Assembly: GCA_026984415.1 (NCBI GenBank)
Contig: JALSSE010000005.1
Span: forward strand, 1 to 5,714
Length of the DNA stretch: 5,714 nt
Origin: Hydrogenothermaceae bacterium
GTDB lineage: Bacteria > Aquificota > Aquificae > Hydrogenothermales > Hydrogenothermaceae
Direction: 5' to 3'
In this document: positions 1 to 5,711 of the stretch, one piece after another
Numbering within the stretch: position 1 is the first letter of the stretch
How the letters are laid out: the number at the start of each line of letters is the position of its first letter
The notes under the pieces: model-generated
What the model saw: the letters and a program-made list of their open reading frames with translations, nothing else
What the model was told of the DNA's origin: nothing
The model's database searches: none
Made by a program: the position numbers and the translations under genes

Positions 1-305
1 TGTCCCGGCTTTACTACTGCAACAAAATGGTCTAAATCACCTTTTCCTTTACCCATTCTTGTTTCTGCTGGTTTTCTTGTTACAGCTTTGTGTGGGAAAA
101 CCCTAATCCATACTTTTGCACCTTTTTTTGCTTCCCTAACAATTGCAATCCTCGCAGATTCTATCTGTCTTGAAGTCATCCAGCAAGGTTCTAAAGCCTG
201 TAATCCATACTCTCCAAAATCAACTTTATTTCTACGGGAAGCTTTCCCTTTCATTCTACCTCTATGGGGTTTTCTCCATTTTAGTTTTTTAGGTTGTAAT
301 AACAT
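1..305 (-). CDS. rplP: 50S ribosomal protein L16, N-terminal part (runs off the left edge)
   Basis: L16 binds 23S rRNA near the A-site and the central protuberance and helps position the aminoacyl-tRNA end. The 101 visible codons begin [20 protein letters not shown], the family start, followed by the conserved stretch with [14 protein letters not shown] at about residues 39-52, [10 protein letters not shown] at 64-73 and the signature TRMGKGKG at 82-89. R83 lines up with E. coli R81, the arginine hydroxylated by YcfD in that species. L16 proteins are usually near 135-140 residues, so about a quarter is missing at the window edge; this is not a sign of a broken gene. The ATG is preceded by GGAGG at 314-318 with an 8-nt spacer. 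It lies 23 nt after rpsC, the usual S10-operon position. L29 and S17 would be expected next, outside the window. Confidence 0.97.
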   Translation of the reverse strand, partial: MLLQPKKLKWRKPHRGRMKGKASRRNKVDFGEYGLQALEPCWMTSRQIESARIAIVREAKKGAKVWIRVFPHKAVTRKPAETRMGKGKGDLDHFVAVVKPG

Positions 306-328
306 TATCTAATCCTCCAATTTCTTAA

Positions 329-1012
329 TTAAGCTGAGTGAAGTTCTTCTTCAATCTTACTTAAGACTTCCTCTTTTTGTGCTTCTAATTTATCACCTTT
401 GTAAATCCACACTTTAACACCAAGAATTCCGTACTTTGTAGAAGCTCTTGCCGTTCCGTAATCAATATCTGCTCTTATTGTTTGTAATGGCATTCTTCCA
501 GCCATAAACCATTCTTTCCTCGCAAGGTCTATACCACCTATACGTCCACCAACCTGAACTTTTATTCCTTTTGCCCCTGCTTTCATTGCGTTATCTATTG
601 CCCTTTTCATCGCCCTTCTGTGGGAAACCCTTCTTTCAAGCTGAAGAGCTATATCTTCTGCAACTAATTTTGCATCTAATTCAGGTCTTTTTACTTCATC
701 TACGTTAACAGTTATTTCTTTTGCCTTTGTCAACATTCCTAAAATTCTGTTTAATTCTTCAACTTCAGCACCTTTTCTACCTATTACTATTCCCGGTTTT
801 GAAGCAAATATTTTTATTCTTATTTTTTCTCCAAGCCTTTCTATTAATACATCAGATATTCCTGCTGGCTTGTATTTTTCATTAACAAATTTTCTTATTT
901 TTAAATCTTCATGTAAGATTGTGCTGTATTTTTTCTTATCAGCAAACCATTTTGATTTCCATGTTTTTGTTGTTCCTATCCTAAAACCTATTGGATTAAC
1001 TTTCTGACCCAA
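329..1012 (-). CDS. rpsC: 30S ribosomal protein S3 (TTG start)
   Basis: S3 sits in the 30S head at the mRNA entry channel and, with S4 and S5, contributes to the ribosome's mRNA-unwinding activity. The 227-residue product has the invariant start [12 protein letters not shown], a type II KH domain with its GRKG loop at residues 78-81, and the C-terminal domain with [11 protein letters not shown] at about 155-165 and [13 protein letters not shown] at 174-186. R132, R133 and K136 match the E. coli basic residues (R131, R132, K135) implicated in helicase activity. Length is normal for the family. The start codon is TTG at 1010-1012: no ATG or GTG lies in frame nearby, GGTCAGAAAGTTAATCC encodes the conserved N-terminus directly after it, and a strong AAGGAGG stands 8 nt upstream. 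It follows rplV by 13 nt and precedes rplP by 23 nt. Confidence 0.98.
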   Translation of the reverse strand: MGQKVNPIGFRIGTTKTWKSKWFADKKKYSTILHEDLKIRKFVNEKYKPAGISDVLIERLGEKIRIKIFASKPGIVIGRKGAEVEELNRILGMLTKAKEITVNVDEVKRPELDAKLVAEDIALQLERRVSHRRAMKRAIDNAMKAGAKGIKVQVGGRIGGIDLARKEWFMAGRMPLQTIRADIDYGTARASTKYGILGVKVWIYKGDKLEAQKEEVLSKIEEELHSA

Positions 1013-1020
1013 TGTTTTAT

Positions 1021-1027
1021 CCTCCTT
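1021..1027 (-). promoter_or_regulatory. Ribosome-binding site of rpsC, overlapping the rplV stop
   Basis: AAGGAGG is a near-perfect anti-Shine-Dalgarno match 8 nt before the TTG start of rpsC. Its first two bases are the last two bases of the rplV TAA stop (1026-1028). The strong site fixes the TTG as the start and suggests that ribosomes ending rplV can re-initiate at once on rpsC. Confidence 0.85.
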
Positions 1028-1376
1028 ATGACCTTTCAGCCAGTGTTATATAAATGTGTGAAAATCTTCTTTTAATTACAGTAGCCCTTCCATAAGCCCT
1101 TGGCATGTACCTTTTTAGTCTTGGTCCATCTTCAGCGCGTATTTCTTTAATGTAAAGGTTATCAATATCCATATCTTTGTTTTCAGCATTTGCTATTGCA
1201 CTTTTTAAAAGTTTTTCAACAATTCTTGCAGCCCTTTTATTTGTTTCCTGTAAAATACCTAATGCCACTCCAACATCTTTCCCTCTAATCAGGTTAATTA
1301 CCTGTCTTGCCTTTGTTGGGGAGGTTCTTGCATATCTTAAAATTGCTTTAGCTTCTTTCTGTTCTGTTGTAGCCAT
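1026..1376 (-). CDS. rplV: 50S ribosomal protein L22
   Basis: L22 binds several 23S rRNA domains; its long beta-hairpin lines the peptide exit tunnel, where macrolide-resistance changes arise in other bacteria. The product shows the family core [20 protein letters not shown] at residues 13-32, the helix [18 protein letters not shown] at about 48-65, and the hairpin/C-terminal segment [20 protein letters not shown] at 84-103, ending [11 protein letters not shown] place the start at the second ATG (1374-1376), giving 116 residues starting [17 protein letters not shown] at 1383-1389 is then 6 nt upstream, the same spacing as in rplB. The first ATG at 1380-1382 would directly abut that site and is a poorer candidate; it would add only two residues (MR). 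The gene begins 13 nt after rpsS and its TAA stop overlaps the rpsC ribosome-binding site. Confidence 0.96.
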   Translation of the reverse strand: MATTEQKEAKAILRYARTSPTKARQVINLIRGKDVGVALGILQETNKRAARIVEKLLKSAIANAENKDMDIDNLYIKEIRAEDGPRLKRYMPRAYGRATVIKRRFSHIYITLAERS

Positions 1377-1382
1377 TCTCAT

Positions 1383-1389
1383 TCACCTC
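1383..1389 (-). promoter_or_regulatory. Ribosome-binding site that decides the rplV start
   Basis: GAGGTGA pairs with the inner part of the 16S anti-Shine-Dalgarno sequence. It leaves 6 nt before the ATG at 1374-1376 but none before the ATG at 1380-1382, favouring the downstream ATG. It follows directly on the rpsS stop TAA (1390-1392). Confidence 0.75.
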
Positions 1390-1689
1390 TTACTTTTTCT
1401 TCACAGCTTTTGCTGATTTATCTGGGTGTCCTCTGAATACCCTTGTCAGAGAAAATTCACCTAATTTGTGTCCCACCATTTCAGGTTGTATGTAAACAGG
1501 TATAAATTTTTGTCCATTATAAACTGCAATAGTATGTCCTACCATTTCTTCAGTAATTGTACATGCCCTATCCCAGACTTTTATAATTTTCCTTTCACCT
1601 GTTTCATTTAATTTTCTAATTTTTTTCAGTATTTTTTCATTTACGTATGGATTTTTATTTCTTTCGTTCCACTTACCTTTGTATCCCAT
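1390..1689 (-). CDS. rpsS: 30S ribosomal protein S19, unusual N-terminus
   Basis: S19 lies in the 30S head with S13 and binds 16S rRNA near the A-site and the inter-subunit contacts. The C-terminal half is unmistakable: [19 protein letters not shown] at residues 49-67 and the signature [19 protein letters not shown] at 70-88, then a lysine-rich tail. The N-terminus is not the usual bacterial form. Where most S19 proteins read RSxKKGPF(x4)L, this one reads [18 protein letters not shown], about five residues longer before the Pro-aromatic pair, with Asn in place of Gly. The 'WSRRSTI' segment reads WDRACTI here. The 99-residue length is normal to slightly long. The ATG overlaps the rplB stop in TAATG, and AGAGGT at 1698-1703 lies 8 nt upstream, so the start is well supported and the odd N-terminus is not a start-calling error. 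Confidence 0.97.
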   Translation of the reverse strand: MGYKGKWNERNKNPYVNEKILKKIRKLNETGERKIIKVWDRACTITEEMVGHTIAVYNGQKFIPVYIQPEMVGHKLGEFSLTRVFRGHPDKSAKAVKKK

Positions 1690-2516
1690 TATTTTTTACC
1701 TCTGCGTTTGATAATGAATTTATCAGAATATTTAGCACCTCTTCTTGTTTTGTATCCTTTTGTAGGTTGTCCCCACGGAGAAACTGGGTGTTTACCAAAG
1801 TTTCTTCCTTCACCACCACCGTGTGGGTGGTCTACTGGGTTCATTGCAGTACCTCTAACTGTTGGTCTAATTCCTTTCCATCTCTTTCTACCTGCTTTTC
1901 CGTATTCTATTAGCTCATGTTCTGCTAAACCTACTGTACCTACTGTAGCCATACATTTTTTATGAACTAATCTAATTTCATTTGAAGGAAGTCTAACCTG
2001 AACGTAATCTCCCTGTCTACCTAATACCTGTGCTGACATCCCAGCAGCACGGACAAGCTGGCCACCTTTTTTAGGAGTTAATTCAATATTGTGGATTACT
2101 GTACCAACAGGGATGTTTTCTAAAGGAAGTGCATTTCCTGTTTTTATTTCAGCATCTGGCCCAGCCTGCACCATATCGCCAACCTGCAAGCCTTCTGGCC
2201 AGATTATGTACCTTTTTTCACCATCTAAATAGTGGAGGAGGGCAATCCTTGCACTTCTGTTTGGGTCATACTCAATAGCAGCAACCTTTGCAGGTACTCC
2301 CCATTTATCTCTTTTAAAATCTATAATTCTGTACCTTCTTTTATGTCCGCCACCTCTATGTCTGACTGTAATTCTACCTTGATTGTTTCTTCCTGCCTTT
2401 TGTTTTTTAGGGGCAAGTAAAGATTTTTCAGGTTTCGACTTTGTTATTTCCTTGAAATCGTATAAAATCGTATGTTTTGTACCATTAGTTACTGGCTTTA
2501 ATTTTCTAACACCCAT
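1689..2516 (-). CDS. rplB: 50S ribosomal protein L2
   Basis: L2 is a primary 23S rRNA binder needed for subunit joining and for an active peptidyl-transferase centre. The 275-residue product has the family's usual length and order: [15 protein letters not shown] at the start, the RNA-binding OB-fold part with [17 protein letters not shown] at about 47-63 and [16 protein letters not shown] at 81-96, then the SH3-like part and the signature [14 protein letters not shown] at 225-238. H230 matches E. coli H229, the histidine important for peptidyl transfer. The tail ends [10 protein letters not shown]. The ATG has GAGGTGA at 2523-2529 with a 6-nt spacer, 18 nt after rplW. The last codons (AGA GGT) also form the rpsS ribosome-binding site, and the TAA stop overlaps the rpsS ATG by one base, implying coupled translation. 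Confidence 0.99.
   Translation of the reverse strand: MGVRKLKPVTNGTKHTILYDFKEITKSKPEKSLLAPKKQKAGRNNQGRITVRHRGGGHKRRYRIIDFKRDKWGVPAKVAAIEYDPNRSARIALLHYLDGEKRYIIWPEGLQVGDMVQAGPDAEIKTGNALPLENIPVGTVIHNIELTPKKGGQLVRAAGMSAQVLGRQGDYVQVRLPSNEIRLVHKKCMATVGTVGLAEHELIEYGKAGRKRWKGIRPTVRGTAMNPVDHPHGGGEGRNFGKHPVSPWGQPTKGYKTRRGAKYSDKFIIKRRGKK
1698..1703 (-). promoter_or_regulatory. Ribosome-binding site of rpsS inside the end of rplB
   Basis: AGAGGT, 8 nt before the rpsS ATG, is made of the Arg-Gly codons in the conserved RRGKK tail of L2. The protein-coding and initiation signals therefore share the same bases. Confidence 0.75.
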
Positions 2517-2534
2517 TATAATTCACCTCTAACT

Positions 2535-2828
2535 TCATATTAGTTCAGCAATGTTAATTGGTTTTTCTGATTCAACTTTAACAATTGCCTTTTTCCATTT
2601 TTTTGTAAAACCCGGTTTTCCAAAACCAACCCTCTTTGGTTTAGGTTTTACGATTACAGTTTTTACATCTTTTACCTTAACACCAAAAACATCTTCAAAA
2701 GCTTTTCTTATTTCAACTTTTGTTGCATCTAAAGCAACTTCAAATACAAGTTTGTTGTATTTTTCATTTTCATTAACTGCTTTTTCAGTTAATATAGGGC
2801 GTATTATTATGTCATAACTGGTTCTCAT
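2535..2828 (-). CDS. rplW: 50S ribosomal protein L23
   Basis: L23 sits at the rim of the peptide exit tunnel and is the docking point for trigger factor and SRP. The 97-residue product has the expected layout: IIIRPILTEKA at residues 7-17, VALDATKVEIRKAFEDVFGV at 31-50, KVKDVKTVIVKPKPKR at 51-66, a basic extended loop with GFGKPGFTKKWKK at 68-80, and the final strand AIVKVESEKP. E15 in the TEK motif lines up with E. coli E18, the chaperone-contact glutamate. Length is normal. The ATG overlaps the rplD stop in ATGA (4 nt), and AGAGG at 2837-2841 is 8 nt upstream inside rplD. The gene ends in TGA, like rplD and unlike most neighbours, which use TAA. Confidence 0.98.
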   Translation of the reverse strand: MRTSYDIIIRPILTEKAVNENEKYNKLVFEVALDATKVEIRKAFEDVFGVKVKDVKTVIVKPKPKRVGFGKPGFTKKWKKAIVKVESEKPINIAELI

Positions 2829-3451
2829 TTTCCTAACCTCTCATTCATCTTTTCAGCAGCTGATTTTGTTATTAAAACGTGGTCTGCATTTAAGATGTCA
2901 TAAGTATTTAATCCTTCCACAAGTAAAACTTTTGCTTTTGGAAGATTTCTGAATGATTTCATTACATTTTCATCTTTTTCTGCAATTACTAAAAGTATTT
3001 TTGATTTTTCTAATCCTAAATTTGATAAAACTTCAATTGCATTTTTTGTTTTAGGGGTATCAAATGTAAAATCTTCAATAATTGTAAGTTCCCCATCTTT
3101 TAATTTTATTGTTAAAACACCTTTAAGGGCTTTTTTCCTAACTTTTTTTGGTAGAGAGTAATAGTAATCCCTTGGATGTGGTCCGTGGACTACACCACCA
3201 CCTACAAATATATTAGCCTTCCTATCTCCATGTCTTGCTCTACCTGTTCCTTTTTGAGGCCATATTTTTGCCCTTGAGCCTCTAATTTCCGACCTCGTTT
3301 TAGCTTTTGCAGTTCCAGCCCTTCTTGAGGCTAACTGCCATTTTATTACTTCCCATACAGTTCCACTATTTACTTCTGTATTAAATATTTCATCATTTAT
3401 GTTTACAGTTCCAACATTTTCTTTTTTATGGTTTACTACATTAATTTCCAT
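2825..3451 (-). CDS. rplD: 50S ribosomal protein L4
   Basis: L4 binds 23S rRNA, and its extended loop reaches the exit-tunnel constriction opposite L22. In E. coli it also represses its own S10 operon. The 208-residue product shows the conserved loop from about residue 40 to 95: LASRRAGTAKAKTRSEIRGS, then WPQKGTGRARHGDRKANIF and GGGVVHGPHPRDY. This is followed by the globular fold with SLPKKVRKKALKGVL at 99-113, and an ending near ILNADHVLITKSAAEKMNERL. Length matches the family (about 200-210). The ATG has GAGGTG at 3459-3464 upstream (9 nt from GAGG). It begins 29 nt after rplC, the widest gap in the window, and its TGA overlaps the rplW start. Whether it autoregulates here is unknown: the E. 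coli-type leader before rpsJ is absent. Confidence 0.98.
   Translation of the reverse strand: MEINVVNHKKENVGTVNINDEIFNTEVNSGTVWEVIKWQLASRRAGTAKAKTRSEIRGSRAKIWPQKGTGRARHGDRKANIFVGGGVVHGPHPRDYYYSLPKKVRKKALKGVLTIKLKDGELTIIEDFTFDTPKTKNAIEVLSNLGLEKSKILLVIAEKDENVMKSFRNLPKAKVLLVEGLNTYDILNADHVLITKSAAEKMNERLGK
2837..2841 (-). promoter_or_regulatory. Ribosome-binding site of rplW inside the end of rplD
   Basis: AGAGG lies 8 nt before the rplW ATG, within the last codons of rplD (the Glu-Arg part of the ERLGK tail). With the ATGA stop/start overlap this points to termination-reinitiation coupling of L4 and L23. Confidence 0.7.
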
Positions 3452-3480
3452 TTATATACACCTCGTTCTGATTTTAAAGC

Positions 3481-4164
3481 TTAGCCTGCATATGCTGCTT
3501 TAGCTTTTTCTAATTTTCTTTTTCCTTTTCTACGTTTTGTAATCACACTTTCTTTGATTAGAACCACAGAATTTGGAGCACCAGGAACAGAACCTTTAAC
3601 CAGTAAAAGACCTTTTTCTGGGATAATATCAACAACTTCAAGTCCTAAAACTGTGACAGTTTCATTTCCATGTCTACCTGCCATCCTTTGACCTTTAAAA
3701 ACTCTTCCTGGGTCAGAACATGCACCAATTGAACCAACAGCTCTGTGGTATCTACTACCATGAGAATTTGGGAAACCTGAAAAATCCCATCTTTTCATTA
3801 CAGAAGTAAATCCTCTTCCTTTTGTTTTACCTGTAATATCAACAAGATTTCCTTTTTCAAAAACATCTTCTAATTTTATTTCCTGTCCTAACTCTAAATT
3901 TTCATCCTCTTTGACAGGAACTTCCCTTAAATATTTTAGAGGTTTAATTCCAATTTTATTAAAAATTGCCAATAATGGTTTTGGAGTTCTTTTTTCTTTT
4001 CTATTACCTGTACCAATCTGGACTGCATTATAACCATCTCTTTCTTCAGTCTTTACTGAAACAACGTAGTTTGGCTCCACCTGTATAACAGTAACAGGTA
4101 TTGCTTTCTCATTTTTAAAAATTCTTGTCATTCCTATTTTCTTTCCAATAATGCCTTTTGGCAT
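3481..4164 (-). CDS. rplC: 50S ribosomal protein L3
   Basis: L3 is an early-assembling 23S rRNA binder whose central extension reaches the peptidyl-transferase centre. With the start used here the product is 227 residues: MPKGIIGKKIGMTRIF at the N-terminus, GRGFTSVMKRWDFSG at 116-130, SHGSRYHRAVGSIGACSDPG at 134-153, RVFKGQRMAGRHGNETVTV at 154-172, LLLVKGSVPG at 186-195, and a very basic tail at 210-222. The start is the ATG at 4162-4164: AAGGAG at 4173-4178 is 8 nt upstream. A GTG three codons earlier (4171-4173) keeps the frame but overlaps that ribosome-binding site, so I reject it. The E. coli loop glutamine region (GSIGQNQTPG, containing the methylated Q150) reads GSIGACSDPG here and has no Gln. 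The gene lies 14 nt after rpsJ and ends in TAA. Confidence 0.97.
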   Translation of the reverse strand: MPKGIIGKKIGMTRIFKNEKAIPVTVIQVEPNYVVSVKTEERDGYNAVQIGTGNRKEKRTPKPLLAIFNKIGIKPLKYLREVPVKEDENLELGQEIKLEDVFEKGNLVDITGKTKGRGFTSVMKRWDFSGFPNSHGSRYHRAVGSIGACSDPGRVFKGQRMAGRHGNETVTVLGLEVVDIIPEKGLLLVKGSVPGAPNSVVLIKESVITKRRKGKRKLEKAKAAYAG

Positions 4165-4172
4165 GATTCTCA

Positions 4173-4178
4173 CTCCTT
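4173..4178 (-). promoter_or_regulatory. Ribosome-binding site that decides the rplC start
   Basis: AAGGAG directly after the rpsJ stop is 8 nt from the ATG at 4162-4164. Its last G is the first base of the GTG that would be the longer start, so the two cannot function together. Confidence 0.8.
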
Positions 4179-4490
4179 TTAGCCTAATTTTATTTCTACA
4201 TCAACTCCAGCTGGTAAACTGATATCCATTAATGCTTCAATGGTTTGAGGAGTTGCATTTTCAATGTCTATTAATCTTTTGTGTATTCTCATTTCAAAAT
4301 GTTCTCTTGATTGTTCAAATTTATGTGTTGCTCTGAGAATACACCATTTCTTTTTTGTTGTAGGAAGTGGGATAGGGCCTTTTATAACCCCACCACTTCT
4401 TTTAACTGTATCTATTATCTGTTTAACAGATTGGTCTAAAACTTTATGGTCAAAAGCTTTTAATTTAATTCTAATTTTTTCGTGAACCAT
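4179..4490 (-). CDS. rpsJ: 30S ribosomal protein S10 (NusE)
   Basis: S10 is a 30S head protein that also acts, as NusE with NusB, in transcription antitermination and contacts NusG. The 103-residue product is of standard length and shows [20 protein letters not shown] at residues 6-25, [20 protein letters not shown] at 38-57, the signature [16 protein letters not shown] at 61-76 and the ending [12 protein letters not shown]. The ATG is preceded by GGGGTGA (4494-4500), which ends 3 nt from the start, closer than in its neighbours. It starts only 12 nt after the tuf stop, so there is no room for the long untranslated leader that precedes rpsJ in E. coli. It ends with TAA, 14 nt before rplC. Confidence 0.98.
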   Translation of the reverse strand: MVHEKIRIKLKAFDHKVLDQSVKQIIDTVKRSGGVIKGPIPLPTTKKKWCILRATHKFEQSREHFEMRIHKRLIDIENATPQTIEALMDISLPAGVDVEIKLG

Positions 4491-4502
4491 TTTTCACCCC
4501 TA

Positions 4503-5693
4503 TTACTCAATAATTTCTGTAACAACACCAGCACCAACAGTTCTACCACCTTCTCTGATAGCAAATCTCATTTGCTCTTCTATAGCTACTGGTTCCATTA
4601 ATTCTACTGTTAATTCTACGTTGTCCCCTGGCATTACCATCTCTTGTCCTTCTGGTAATCCTACTACTGAACCTGTGATGTCTGCTGTCCTGATGTAAAA
4701 CTGCGGTCTGTATCCTAAGAAGAATGGTGTGTGTCTTCCTCCTTCTTCTTTTGATAGTATGTATACTTGCGCTTTGAATTTCTTGTGTGGTGTGATTGAA
4801 CCTGGTTTCGCTAATACTTGTCCCCTTTCTACTTCGTCTTTAGCTATCCCTCTTAGTAGTACTCCTACGTTGTCCCCTGCTACTGCTTCGTCTAACATCT
4901 TCCTGAACATTTCTATCCCTGTTACTACTGTCTTCTTTATCTCATCTGATAACCCTACTATCTCTACTTCATCCCCTACTTTTAATACTCCTCTCTCTAC
5001 TCTTCCTGTTACTACTGTTCCCCTTCCTGATATTGTGAATACATCTTCTATCGCCATTAGGAATGGTTTGTCTGTTTCCCTCTCTGGTGATGGAATGTAG
5101 TTGTCCATTGCGTCTAATAGCTCTTCTATTGATTTTAACCATTCTTCTTTGTCTTCTAATGCCCCTAATGCTGAACCTTTTATTACTGGTACGTCGTCCC
5201 CTGGAAATTCGTATTTGCTTAAGAGTTCTCTTACTTCTAATTCTACTAATTCTAATAGTTCTTCGTCGTCTACCATGTCACATTTGTTTAAGAATACTAC
5301 TATTGATGGTACGTTTACCTGCCTTGCAAGTAGTACGTGCTCTCTTGTTTGTGGCATTGGCCCATCTGCTGCTGATACTACAAGAATTGCCCCGTCCATC
5401 TGGGCTGCACCTGTTATCATGTTTTTGATATAGTCTGCGTGACCTGGACAGTCTACGTGGGCGTAGTGTCTCTTTTCTGTTTCATATTCTACGTGGGTGA
5501 TGTTGATTGTTATCCCTCTGTCCCTTTCTTCTGGTGCTTTATCTATGTCCCCGTATCCTATGAATTCTGCTAATCCTTTCTTTGATAATACGTATGTTAT
5601 TGCTGCTGTTAATGTTGTCTTACCATGGTCTACGTGTCCTATTGTCCCCACGTTTAAGTGCTCTTTCTCTCTGACAAATTTTTCTCTTGCCAT
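4503..5693 (-). CDS. tuf: Translation elongation factor Tu
   Basis: EF-Tu is the GTPase that carries aminoacyl-tRNA to the ribosomal A-site. The 396-residue product is full length, with all GTP-binding motifs: GHVDHGKT at residues 19-26, RGITIN at 59-64 (T62, switch I), DCPGH at 81-85 (H85, catalytic histidine), NKCD at 136-139 and SAL at 174-176. Domains 2 and 3 follow, with [30 protein letters not shown] and the ending [12 protein letters not shown]. After the SAL motif the loop is short, as in E. coli, without the ~10-residue insertion of Thermus EF-Tu. Codon use is very biased: 38 of the first 40 valines are GTA, and Asp/Asn/His/Tyr are mostly C-ending. The last ~20 codons switch to GTT, GGT, GCT and ATT. 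The stop is TAA followed in frame by TAG. AGGAGG lies upstream with a long 12-nt spacer. Many bacteria carry two tuf copies; this one adjoins rpsJ. Confidence 0.99.
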   Translation of the reverse strand: MAREKFVREKEHLNVGTIGHVDHGKTTLTAAITYVLSKKGLAEFIGYGDIDKAPEERDRGITINITHVEYETEKRHYAHVDCPGHADYIKNMITGAAQMDGAILVVSAADGPMPQTREHVLLARQVNVPSIVVFLNKCDMVDDEELLELVELEVRELLSKYEFPGDDVPVIKGSALGALEDKEEWLKSIEELLDAMDNYIPSPERETDKPFLMAIEDVFTISGRGTVVTGRVERGVLKVGDEVEIVGLSDEIKKTVVTGIEMFRKMLDEAVAGDNVGVLLRGIAKDEVERGQVLAKPGSITPHKKFKAQVYILSKEEGGRHTPFFLGYRPQFYIRTADITGSVVGLPEGQEMVMPGDNVELTVELMEPVAIEEQMRFAIREGGRTVGAGVVTEIIE

Positions 5694-5705
5694 CTTCTCG
5701 TTTAA

Positions 5706-5711
5706 CCTCCT
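5706..5711 (-). promoter_or_regulatory. Ribosome-binding site of tuf, long spacer
   Basis: AGGAGG is a strong Shine-Dalgarno match but stands 12 nt before the ATG, against 6-9 nt for most genes here. No alternative in-frame start lies between them, and [12 protein letters not shown] fits the family start, so the ATG stands. The site reaches almost to the window edge; the upstream gene (fusA would be typical) is not visible. Confidence 0.75.

Noticed and set aside
1..305. Truncated rplP as a pseudogene
   Set aside because: The frame is intact and conserved to the window edge; the missing part is simply outside the window.
88..312. Plus-strand open frame opposite rplP
   Set aside because: Antisense to a clear L16 coding region, with no independent support.
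1647..1965. Plus-strand open frames opposite rplB and rpsS
   Set aside because: They mirror conserved L2/S19 codons and show no recognisable protein features.
3452..3480. Possible promoter or hairpin in the rplC-rplD gap, which has AAGCTT and TATATA-like bases
   Set aside because: Only 29 nt, no paired stem of useful length, no -35/-10 pair at proper spacing; AT-rich background explains it.
4729..5100. Plus-strand Ser/Thr-rich open frame of 123 codons
   Set aside because: Entirely antisense to the conserved tuf gene and without initiation signals; a by-product of strong codon bias.
5237..5262. Short direct repeats (TCTAAT/TCTACT units) in tuf
   Set aside because: They encode the normal Leu/Val-Glu helix (LLELVELEV) of EF-Tu and arise from repeated TTA/GTA-GAA codons.
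5063..5428. Plus-strand leucine-rich open frame resembling a membrane protein
   Set aside because: It is antisense to tuf; the leucine runs come from reading the biased tuf codons on the other strand. No ribosome-binding site or family signal.
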